A stretch of DNA of 55,685 nt from CAYUCJ01 sp049282265 (GTDB taxonomy: Bacteria > Desulfobacterota > DSM-4660 > Desulfatiglandales > Desulfatiglandaceae). Position numbers and translations under genes: made by a program. The stretch is taken from the NCBI GenBank assembly GCA_049282265.1, contig JBAPTR010000146.1, forward strand, positions 1 to 55,685. Direction: 5' to 3'. The notes beneath the pieces are model-generated. The model was not told the origin of the DNA, ran no database searches, and saw nothing but the letters and a program-made list of their open reading frames with translations. Shown here piece by piece: positions 49,309-55,685 of the stretch (its first letter is position 1; every line of letters starts with the position of its first letter).

Positions 49309-51312
49309 TCAATCGGTTTTGACCAGCAGGATTTGCCCGGGGAATATGGTGCTCCTGGGCGTGAGTTTGTTCATTCTCAGAAACTGAGAGAGATCCATTT
49401 GATGCTTCTGGGCGATTAAATAGGGAGAATCACCACCTCGAACCCTGTATTTTCTTGCGTCGATATTTTCCATTGAAGGGGTGGGGGCTGCAGGGGAAAC
49501 GGTAAGAATCTGCCCGATACTGAGATGTGTGCTGCTGAGTCGATTGGCCTTTTTAATGGCGTCTGTGGTGGTGTTAAAACGCCTGGCGATTTCCCAGAGG
49601 GAATCGCCTTGTTTCACGGCATACCTTCTAATGACTCCCTCAGCAGACTGAACGGAAGACTTTGATGAAACGCTGGGCCTGTCTGGCTGATATCTCCTTC
49701 CTGTAGGAACCTTCAGCTTCCATCCCACCCTCAGATAGCGGCTGCTTCTAAGGTGGTTCGCCTCCATAATCGCACGGACGCTTGTCCGGTATTTCCTGGC
49801 GATAAGGGATAGGGCCTCACCTCTTTTCACCCTGTGAACGACAAAGGCGGGGATCCGGGGGTTCCAGGTCGGAATGCTTGGCAGTTTTGCGATGAGCATG
49901 GGCCCCATGCCTCTCGGAACTTTCAAATCGTGAGAAGCGGCGGGCGTTGCTTGGCGTTTCAGTTCAGGGTTCAGGCGCAATAAGATCTCGTAGGGAATAT
50001 CCAGGCTTTTGGCAATGCTCTTCAGGCGCATAGGCTTGTCAATGGTGACCCTTTCAAATTCCTCGGGCGGATCTAAGGGTGGGAGTGTCATACCATATTT
50101 CTTGGGATCCTGCAGGATGTGCAGCACAGCGAGGAACTTCGGAACATAGTAGGCTGTTTCCCTTGGAAGCTTCTCATAGAGGTCCCAAAAATTGTCCAGA
50201 TAGTTCGCCCTCTGGGTGCGTATGGTTCTCAGGACCGTTCCTTCTCCACAGTTGTAAGCGGCCAGAACCGTGGTCCAGTCTCCAAAAATCTGGTGCAGTT
50301 CCTTCAGATAGGAGATGGCGGCCAGGGTCGACTTTTGCGCATCCATTCTTTCATCGATCCAACGATCCCTCTCCAGACCAAATTTGTAACCCGTGGAGGC
50401 AATGAACTGCCAAAGCCCCAGTGCCCTTGCTTTTGAAAAGGCCCGAACACTGAAACCGCTTTCAATAAGGGGCAGCCAGGAAAGCTCGTCGGGCAAACCC
50501 GCTTTTCTCAGGGCCTTCAAAATGGCTGGACGGTACCGCCCGGAGCGTTTGTAAGATTGAAGAAAGAATTTCTTCTCCCTCTGCGTAAACTGGCGGATAG
50601 CCTTTTTAACATACCGGTTCATGGAAAGCGGTATGGCCTTGTGATAGCCGTTCGCCACGGTGAACCTGGATGAATAGACCTCGATAATTCGTTTGGCGAT
50701 GGTAAAGCGCAGGTCTTCTCTCTGCTGAAGTATTTCGGGATTATCATCCGGTTGCACCTGGAGTACCAGGGAATAGGCCTGATCCAGGGCATCCAGGGCA
50801 TTGTCCAGGTCGCCCCTCTTCCAGAAATCGTTTGACGCCTGGCAAAATTCAAGGGCGCCGTCAAGCAGTTGTTGGTCGGATTTCTTGGGAATCTGTTTTT
50901 CAGGGACTGCCGGAGAAGCCGCTCTTTTTTTCCCGTCACTCGGGGAGGAGGGTGTCTCGGACTTCTGGATATTTTCCGTACTGTTCAGTAAATCCTCAAC
51001 ATACGCTTCAGAAGGCAAGGGTTGCGTGCCTTGATTCTCCTCGCCAGCTTCCGGCCTTTCCCCAGGCAGGGACGCCAGGATCATGGGAGCGTTGCTTCCC
51101 TTTGATGTTCCGGTAAGCTCATTCGGCTCGTCACGCCTGCCGTCCGGTGGGGGGGCGGGACGGTTCGCATTGGCGCCGTTTTCGGTCAGTAAAGAATCAA
51201 CCGGGTCTCTTTTCAATTGCCCGGTCTTATTGGGTGCACAGGCCGAAAACGCCAAGAAAATGACGCTCAGGAAGAAAGCAACGCATATTCCGGGTAAATA
51301 TTTTTTTTTCAC
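49309..51312 (-). CDS. LysM-containing lytic transglycosylase lipoprotein (MltD-like)
   Basis: About 667 residues. The N-terminus has a lipoprotein signal (KKKYLPGICVAFFLSVIFL, then AFSAC), so it is probably anchored in a membrane. After a long Ser/Pro/Glu-rich linker lies the SLT domain with the catalytic Glu in LPLIESGF, SKARALGLWQFIASTGYKFGL and AAYNCGEGTV. The C-terminus carries three LysM repeats that bind peptidoglycan (HRVKRGEALSLIARKY, YAVKQGDSLWEIARRF, YRVRGGDSPYLIAQKH). The gene runs opposite to the M23 gene and converges on it, so both act on the cell wall. A GTG start at 51312 gives the lipoprotein signal directly; an ATG at 51351 has no ribosome binding site. Confidence 0.88.
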   Translation of the reverse strand: MKKKYLPGICVAFFLSVIFLAFSACAPNKTGQLKRDPVDSLLTENGANANRPAPPPDGRRDEPNELTGTSKGSNAPMILASLPGERPEAGEENQGTQPLPSEAYVEDLLNSTENIQKSETPSSPSDGKKRAASPAVPEKQIPKKSDQQLLDGALEFCQASNDFWKRGDLDNALDALDQAYSLVLQVQPDDNPEILQQREDLRFTIAKRIIEVYSSRFTVANGYHKAIPLSMNRYVKKAIRQFTQREKKFFLQSYKRSGRYRPAILKALRKAGLPDELSWLPLIESGFSVRAFSKARALGLWQFIASTGYKFGLERDRWIDERMDAQKSTLAAISYLKELHQIFGDWTTVLAAYNCGEGTVLRTIRTQRANYLDNFWDLYEKLPRETAYYVPKFLAVLHILQDPKKYGMTLPPLDPPEEFERVTIDKPMRLKSIAKSLDIPYEILLRLNPELKRQATPAASHDLKVPRGMGPMLIAKLPSIPTWNPRIPAFVVHRVKRGEALSLIARKYRTSVRAIMEANHLRSSRYLRVGWKLKVPTGRRYQPDRPSVSSKSSVQSAEGVIRRYAVKQGDSLWEIARRFNTTTDAIKKANRLSSTHLSIGQILTVSPAAPTPSMENIDARKYRVRGGDSPYLIAQKHQMDLSQFLRMNKLTPRSTIFPGQILLVKTD

Positions 51313-51420
51313 TGGGTATCCACGACTCCGATTCAGGTTTATGCGGCCCATTGGGCGGCTGCTCTTGGCTTAAAGTTCAGACTCGGGAGGGTTATCTTGC
51401 AATTACCATTCCACAACTCG

Positions 51421-51485
51421 AACTTCAGCATGTCCACTGGTGAAGCCTGCGAATCCATGCTCGGGAAACCTTTGTGTGGGAAGTT
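51421..51485. other. Possible structured leader upstream of the transglycosylase gene
   Basis: In the 5' region of the - strand gene, AACTTC (51421-51426) and AGCATG (51427-51432) pair with CATGCT (51456-51461) and GAAGTT (51480-51485), giving two stacked 6-bp stems with an 18-base internal bulge. The stretch 51313-51554 has no gene. No known riboswitch class was recognised. Confidence 0.3.
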
Positions 51486-51554
51486 TTCAACGGACCCTAG
51501 GCTCCACCAGAGACAGCATTATAGAGAATGAGAAAAAATTGGTCAAGGTCAAAG

Positions 51555-51716
51555 GGTTGATGGCTTTGTAAAAAGTCATCAATGTGCCCATGGACGGGCA
51601 CACAAATCAATGGGGTGCCTTGCAATCCGTTGGTTTGTAAGGAAACCGAAAATCACATTTTTCGGTTTCCGTTAGTAAAAAGTCCAAGGACGGACTTTTT
51701 ACGATTCCATCAAAGG
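51555..51716. repeat. Short copy (C) of the palindromic repeat, opposite orientation
   Basis: This 160-bp element is bounded by inverted ends: TTGATGGCTTTGTAAAAAG on the left and CTTTTTACGATTCCATCAA on the right. Internally it carries the same hairpins as 331-466 of copy A but on the other strand (GTGCCCATGGACGGGCAC, a GAAACCG/CGGTTTC stem, AAGTCC/GGACTT). It lacks the large hairpin module. It abuts the stop of the CCA-transferase gene. Confidence 0.8.
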
Positions 51717-53033
51717 TTAGTCCCCCTTCATTTTGAGCAGTATTTCTATCAAGTCTCTTTCATTGTTGAGGCCTGGCCTCTCAGTAACGACTTCAAGGAG
51801 TTCATCAAGACACCTTCCGACCATCGGACCGCTTCCAAGATTAAGAACCCTCATGACAGTGCGGCCGTTGACGGCCAGGTGGGTAAGGCGGGTGACTGCC
51901 TTTTCACGAATGAGTGAGTGAGTCCTTTGTTCAAGGTCGTTCAATGGTCCCAACGGTTCTGGAGACGTTCCATGGGCCTGTAAGTCAGCCCTGCGGAGTG
52001 TCAGGAGGTCGGGAATATGCTCCGACCCCACCTTTCTGAGAAGGCGCCTGACGGCGGGGTCCCCCCATTCCGGGCTATATTGGATCATATGGTATCGGAC
52101 CAGTCGGACAACGCTTTTAATCAGCGAGCGGGACACCCTCAATCGTTCCATGATCTCCTCGGCAAGAACGGCGCCTGCCTCCTCATGTCCGAAAAATCGC
52201 CATTGGCCGTCATCATGGGTCCGCACTCGGGGTTTGGCGATATCGTGCAGCAGGGCGGCCAATCGCAGATGAAGAACGGATGGGACCCTGGCTAGGGTTT
52301 CCATGGTATGGGTGAAGACGGTATAGCGATGGTAAGGATTTTGCGCAACATCCCTTCCTTCCGCGAGTTCCGGCAGGACGAAGCCGAGCAGGCCGGTTTT
52401 CATCAGCGTCCTGAAACCCCTGGAAGGCCTGTCGCACAATAGAATCTTGAACAATTCATCTCTGACACGCTCTCGAGGCGCATGGGAAATGTTTGATGCC
52501 ATGGAATGCATGGTCATCAGCGTGTCTTCATGTATCCGAAAGTCGAGCTCAACCGCCAGCCTGACGCCTCGCAGAAGGCGGATGGGGTCTTCCTGAAAAC
52601 GTGATTCGGGGTTGCCTGTGGCCTTGACCATCCTCCTTTCCAGATCTTTTTGGCCCTCCCATGGGTCTATCAAGACATGGCAAACAGGATCGTACGCCAT
52701 GGCGTTAATGGTAAAATCTCGCCTGGCGAGGTCGCCCTGAAGCGTTTTTTCGGGTCCCCTGAATGGTGTAATTTCTACCCGGCGTCCCTGGACGATAAGA
52801 GTCACCGTCTCGTGCTTCAGCCGGTAGCTCCTGGTGTCGATAAAGAGGGCCCCGATCTGGTCAGAAGTGGCGGATGTGGAAATGTCCCAATCTGGAACGG
52901 GTCTTTCAAGGAACGTGTCCCTCAGAGCGCCGCCCACAATATGGACCGCGTGGCCCGAATTGCGCAAGCGCACCAGAACGCCTGCAACAAAGGAAGGAAG
53001 ATGTAGGTCAAACGGGATCGTGAAGTCTCCCAT
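51717..53033 (-). CDS. tRNA nucleotidyltransferase / poly(A) polymerase family protein
   Basis: A 438-residue class II nucleotidyltransferase. The catalytic head has GGALRD and the metal-binding DWDIST (DxD), then GRRVEITPFRG and RRDFTINAMAYDP; RLLRGVRLAVELDF follows. The C-terminal half has an HD domain (RLAALLHDIAKP), as in the CC-adding or CCA-adding enzymes of many bacteria. Whether it adds CCA or poly(A) cannot be decided from sequence alone. The stop is adjacent to the right end of repeat C. Confidence 0.88.
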   Translation of the reverse strand: MGDFTIPFDLHLPSFVAGVLVRLRNSGHAVHIVGGALRDTFLERPVPDWDISTSATSDQIGALFIDTRSYRLKHETVTLIVQGRRVEITPFRGPEKTLQGDLARRDFTINAMAYDPVCHVLIDPWEGQKDLERRMVKATGNPESRFQEDPIRLLRGVRLAVELDFRIHEDTLMTMHSMASNISHAPRERVRDELFKILLCDRPSRGFRTLMKTGLLGFVLPELAEGRDVAQNPYHRYTVFTHTMETLARVPSVLHLRLAALLHDIAKPRVRTHDDGQWRFFGHEEAGAVLAEEIMERLRVSRSLIKSVVRLVRYHMIQYSPEWGDPAVRRLLRKVGSEHIPDLLTLRRADLQAHGTSPEPLGPLNDLEQRTHSLIREKAVTRLTHLAVNGRTVMRVLNLGSGPMVGRCLDELLEVVTERPGLNNERDLIEILLKMKGD

Positions 53034-53104
53034 ACCCTGATGGTGTTGAAGGTTTTAGAGGAAAACATCCGGAGTTATCAGGAGAGCTTGATTGCAACGT
53101 TCTC

Positions 53105-53947
53105 TCACGCCTTTCCATAACTGTGCAATCCGGCGAGGTAATTCACCCCGAAATAGGTAAAGAGGACACAACAGAAACCTACCATACAGAGAATGGCGAT
53201 TTTCTTTCCGTGCCAGCCGCGAACGAGGCGTGAATGGAGAACGGCGGCGTAAATCAGCCAGGTGATCAGCGACCACGTTTCCTTGGGATCCCAGCTCCAG
53301 TAGGTCCCCCAGGCGGAGTGGGCCCATACGGAACCCGTAATAATTCCAAGCGTCAACATGAGAAAGCCTATGACCACCATCTGATGGTTGAGATCGTCAA
53401 GTATCCCTGTATCAGGGATCAGTTTCAAAAAAATACCCCTCTCGGGGCCACGGTCCAACCTTTTCAAAAGATACATAATACTGATTGCGAAGGAGAGGCC
53501 AAAAGCGGCATATCCGAAAAAACAGGTAATGACGTGGGTGATGAGCCAGTTGCTCTTCAGAGCCGGCAGAAGTGGTTGGATATGGCTGCTGATATTCGGT
53601 GAGAAGGAGGCGTAGGCCATCGCCAGAGAGGCCAGGGGAGTCACAAAGACCCCGAGTGTCCTGTTTTTTGTCCGCCACTCCACGATCAGGTAAAGCAGTA
53701 TGACGGTGAACGAGAAAAAAATGAGCGATTCATAGAGGTTTGAAAAAGGGGCATGCCCGATTCCGAGTCGGTACGATTCAATCCACCTCAAGGCGATGGC
53801 AAAGGTATGTCCGGCTAGCCCTGCGACGCAGATCCCCGTGGCGATCTTGCCGAAAAAGCCTTTGCCCATAACCATCATGAGCAAATAGAAAACAAAGGAC
53901 CCGAAATATACAAAGGTGATATAGCTGAGGATAAGAGAATTGTTCAT
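53105..53947 (-). CDS. ccsA: System II cytochrome c biogenesis protein CcsA (ResC)
   Basis: A 280-residue polytopic membrane protein with about eight hydrophobic segments. The heme-handling WWD region reads WGTYWSWDPKETWSLITW, and histidines that ligate heme lie in flanking helices. It works with ResB to pass heme to apocytochrome c at the periplasmic side. The reading frame overlaps resB by 4 bases. It is the downstream gene of the pair. Confidence 0.92.
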   Translation of the reverse strand: MNNSLILSYITFVYFGSFVFYLLMMVMGKGFFGKIATGICVAGLAGHTFAIALRWIESYRLGIGHAPFSNLYESLIFFSFTVILLYLIVEWRTKNRTLGVFVTPLASLAMAYASFSPNISSHIQPLLPALKSNWLITHVITCFFGYAAFGLSFAISIMYLLKRLDRGPERGIFLKLIPDTGILDDLNHQMVVIGFLMLTLGIITGSVWAHSAWGTYWSWDPKETWSLITWLIYAAVLHSRLVRGWHGKKIAILCMVGFCCVLFTYFGVNYLAGLHSYGKA

Positions 53948-55368
53948 GCCTTCAGTCCTTTCCTGGATACGTGTTCTTCAAGGGAGCGCGTGAGTTGTGT
54001 GAGTTCTCTTTGGAGCCCCACTGGATTTTTACTTGAATGACCCGCAATGCTGACCGTGGTATCACCCTTTCCCATTGAGATCCGGATCCAGATCCGCCGG
54101 TGAGACATGAAAAAGGCCACAAAGAAACCTGCGACCATGAGAAAGCACCCGGTCCACACCAGGAACACGCCAGGGTCCTTGTTGACCTGAAGGCCCGTGT
54201 AATAACGGGTTTCGATATGATCCAATACAAAGGTAAAAGGTTTAAAAGCGGATGGGTTGAGTTTTCTAAATCTTTTTTCCAGACCGGGAAATCGTCTCTG
54301 GATATCTTCCTGGTCGCGAAAGATCCAGAAGCTTGTTGGTTCCCCCTGATCCGGCTGGACACGAATGAGCACGGCAGGCCCCATATTCATGAAATTGTTC
54401 CTGATTTCATCAACCTTGAAATGCGCCTTTGCCCCAGGCAGGGGAGACGATTCACCTAACTGAATCTTCAGCAGGGGGGCCGTTTTCGGGTCGGTTGCCG
54501 ATTTCCGTATCTTAAGGGTCACTCTGTTTCCTGCCACGGAACCATAACTGGCCTGGTAAAAGGTAATGCCTCTGAAACGGACAGGGTGGTTCACGAGTGC
54601 GTTTGCGTTCAGGATGACTTTTCCGTTCTCAAGGAAGGTCAGTTTGGAGCGATATTCCTTTGGAGTACCGTTCTTGTAGAAATGGACGGAAAAACTGTCG
54701 CAGCGGACATCGAATCCCAAAGGAACAGGCCCCCTGCTGTCCGTACGTGTTGCCGAATTGATTGTTTCGCCTTCCTGGATATTGACGAAGGCTTCAAAAC
54801 CGAAGATTGATCCCAGGATGGCCCCAATGATAATGATCAGAATGCTGAGGTGGATCAGGTAGAAGCCGAAGTGCGTCAGTCGACCTCTCTCCCCGTAGAT
54901 GAAATAGCTTCCATCGGATTCCCTGGATTGAAAATACTTGTATCTCTTCCTGAAGTGCTGTTCCACTGAAGTGATGACCTTTTCCCTCGGCACGATCGTG
55001 ACAAAACACTGCTCCGAAGGTAAATCCTGGAAGGGTTTCAACCTGTCGGGCCTTGGTGTTGTGCTGATCCTCTTCCAGATTGCAGGAAATCGGTTGATGG
55101 AGCAAATGATGAGGTTCAATGCAAGCATCCCTATGAGAAGCCTGAACCAGAGGGAATGATACAGGTCGAAAAGGTCAAGAGTAATAAAGACCTTCAGAGT
55201 CCCTGGCGCGAGATGTTGCGAAAACGCCAGAGCCTCTTCGCGCTGGGGGATCAGAGTCCCGGCAATGGACACAATAGCCAAAATAATCAACAGAACGATG
55301 GTCAGCCTTACAGAACAGAAAAAATGCCACACCAGGTTGGGTTTTCGATGAGATTCGGAAGGCGACAT
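53944..55368 (-). CDS. resB: System II cytochrome c biogenesis protein ResB
   Basis: A protein of about 474 residues. The first segment SVRLTIVLLIILAIVSIAGTLIPQ is the family signature, followed by two more helices (LNLIICSINRFPAIWKRI, THFGFYLIHLSILIIIIGAI), a periplasmic domain of about 260 residues, and a last helix before a basic tail. It forms the heme-delivery complex with CcsA. The ATG at 55368 has AAAGGA just upstream and gives MSPSESHRKPN; an in-frame ATG 21 bases upstream is less likely. The end of the gene at the window side lies about 35 bases from repeat B. Confidence 0.9.
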   Translation of the reverse strand: MSPSESHRKPNLVWHFFCSVRLTIVLLIILAIVSIAGTLIPQREEALAFSQHLAPGTLKVFITLDLFDLYHSLWFRLLIGMLALNLIICSINRFPAIWKRISTTPRPDRLKPFQDLPSEQCFVTIVPREKVITSVEQHFRKRYKYFQSRESDGSYFIYGERGRLTHFGFYLIHLSILIIIIGAILGSIFGFEAFVNIQEGETINSATRTDSRGPVPLGFDVRCDSFSVHFYKNGTPKEYRSKLTFLENGKVILNANALVNHPVRFRGITFYQASYGSVAGNRVTLKIRKSATDPKTAPLLKIQLGESSPLPGAKAHFKVDEIRNNFMNMGPAVLIRVQPDQGEPTSFWIFRDQEDIQRRFPGLEKRFRKLNPSAFKPFTFVLDHIETRYYTGLQVNKDPGVFLVWTGCFLMVAGFFVAFFMSHRRIWIRISMGKGDTTVSIAGHSSKNPVGLQRELTQLTRSLEEHVSRKGLKA

Positions 55369-55402
55369 GTTATCCTTTCTAAAATTCATATGAATATTTG
55401 AA

Positions 55403-55685
55403 TTTGATGGCTTTGTAAAAAGCTGGTTTATGCCGCAAGCGGCAGTCTATGAGCAACGAAGTGGAGGAGAGCCTGACACTCTTTTTCAGACCCTTTCTAA
55501 ACACTCCGGAGGGGATGGACGCCCATTTGGGTTTAAGGGTAGCGATTAGAGAGCGCCAGGGCTTCTGGAGGCGTAAACCCCAAATAGCCGTCCATGTTGG
55601 AACCCTGTGCCAAGTGCACTATGAGAAAGCGTCCGAAAAAGACCCTCAGGCTCTCCTCCTGATCTCCGGTGAATGAGACGACTTC
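55403..55685. repeat. Composite palindromic repeat, copy B, cut by the window end
   Basis: Starts TTTGATGGCTTTGTAAAAAG and then follows the large hairpin module of copy A: left arm about 55460-55535 and right arm about 55574-55667, with ATTTGGGTTTA against TAAACCCCAAAT at the loop end. The sequence ends with gaatgagacgacttc, which in copy A is at about 310-324, so the second half lies outside the window. It has the same orientation as copy A. Confidence 0.85.

Noticed and set aside
55449..55676. A 75-codon + strand frame at the right end
   Set aside because: It is inside repeat copy B; the same hairpin in copy A does not keep this frame.
1..55685. Search for tRNA, rRNA, tmRNA, RNase P, SRP RNA and CRISPR arrays
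   Set aside because: No cloverleaf, rRNA block, conserved RNA signature or regular spaced repeat array was recognised by eye; a computational scan could still find a small RNA.

Overview
The window looks like chromosomal DNA of an anaerobic or facultative member of the Desulfobacterota (former Deltaproteobacteria). The evidence is the gene mix: an ATP sulfurylase/APS kinase fusion, anaerobic glycerol-3-phosphate dehydrogenase GlpAB, system II cytochrome c maturation (ResB/CcsA), a complete 13-subunit complex I operon, KDO synthesis, HflKC, two-component and c-di-GMP signalling genes, and interspersed palindromic repeats. No rRNA, tRNA, CRISPR array, phage gene or intact transposase was recognised. 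The lineage is an inference; no marker gene here fixes it.

Layout. 1-470 is a composite palindromic repeat (copy A). 540-3790 is a + strand run: universal stress protein, 3-hydroxyacyl-CoA dehydrogenase, hisH-hisF, and a lone receiver protein. 3803-5851 (-) carries rlmH and threonine synthase. 5915-15411 is a damaged glycerol locus. It has a glpR-type repressor broken by a frameshift and a nonsense codon, a near-consensus GlpR operator, glpA, glpB, a remnant of a glycerol-type ABC ATPase and a short glpK-like fragment. A four-gene ABC importer plus MenA-type prenyltransferase cassette follows, then intact glpK. 15502-25374 holds sat-cysC, a VanZ-like gene, a GAF histidine kinase coupled to a GAF-GGDEF cyclase, a HAD phosphatase, two small zinc-ribbon genes, queD, kdsB, recJ and a convergent ACT-domain gene. 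25456-29928 has hflC, hflK, a DciA-like gene, a TrmN6-like methyltransferase and a DUF1015 gene.

30155-45405 (-) is the nuo operon in the order A-(CBS)-B-CD-E-F-G-H-I-J-K-L-M-N. It has fused NuoCD and a large NuoG as in the E. coli-type enzyme, and looks more GC-rich than its flanks. A CBS-pair protein is coupled to nuoA by a 4-base overlap, and a decayed repeat copy sits in the nuoH-nuoI junction. 45802-55368 carries an MTA/SAH deaminase-like amidohydrolase, a LOG/DprA-like protein, an M23 endopeptidase, a LysM lytic transglycosylase lipoprotein, a CCA-transferase-family enzyme, and ccsA-resB. The window ends inside a second copy (B) of the repeat that opens it, in the same orientation, so it may be a contig broken at repeats.

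How the parts fit: GlpK and GlpAB would feed glycerol electrons into the quinone pool, complex I would exchange electrons between NADH and quinone, MenA would make menaquinone, and ResB/CcsA would mature periplasmic c-type cytochromes. The points most worth follow-up are the ABC-MenA cassette (possible uptake of a quinone precursor), the CBS protein inside the complex I operon, the decaying glp regulon, and the modular palindromic repeat family.
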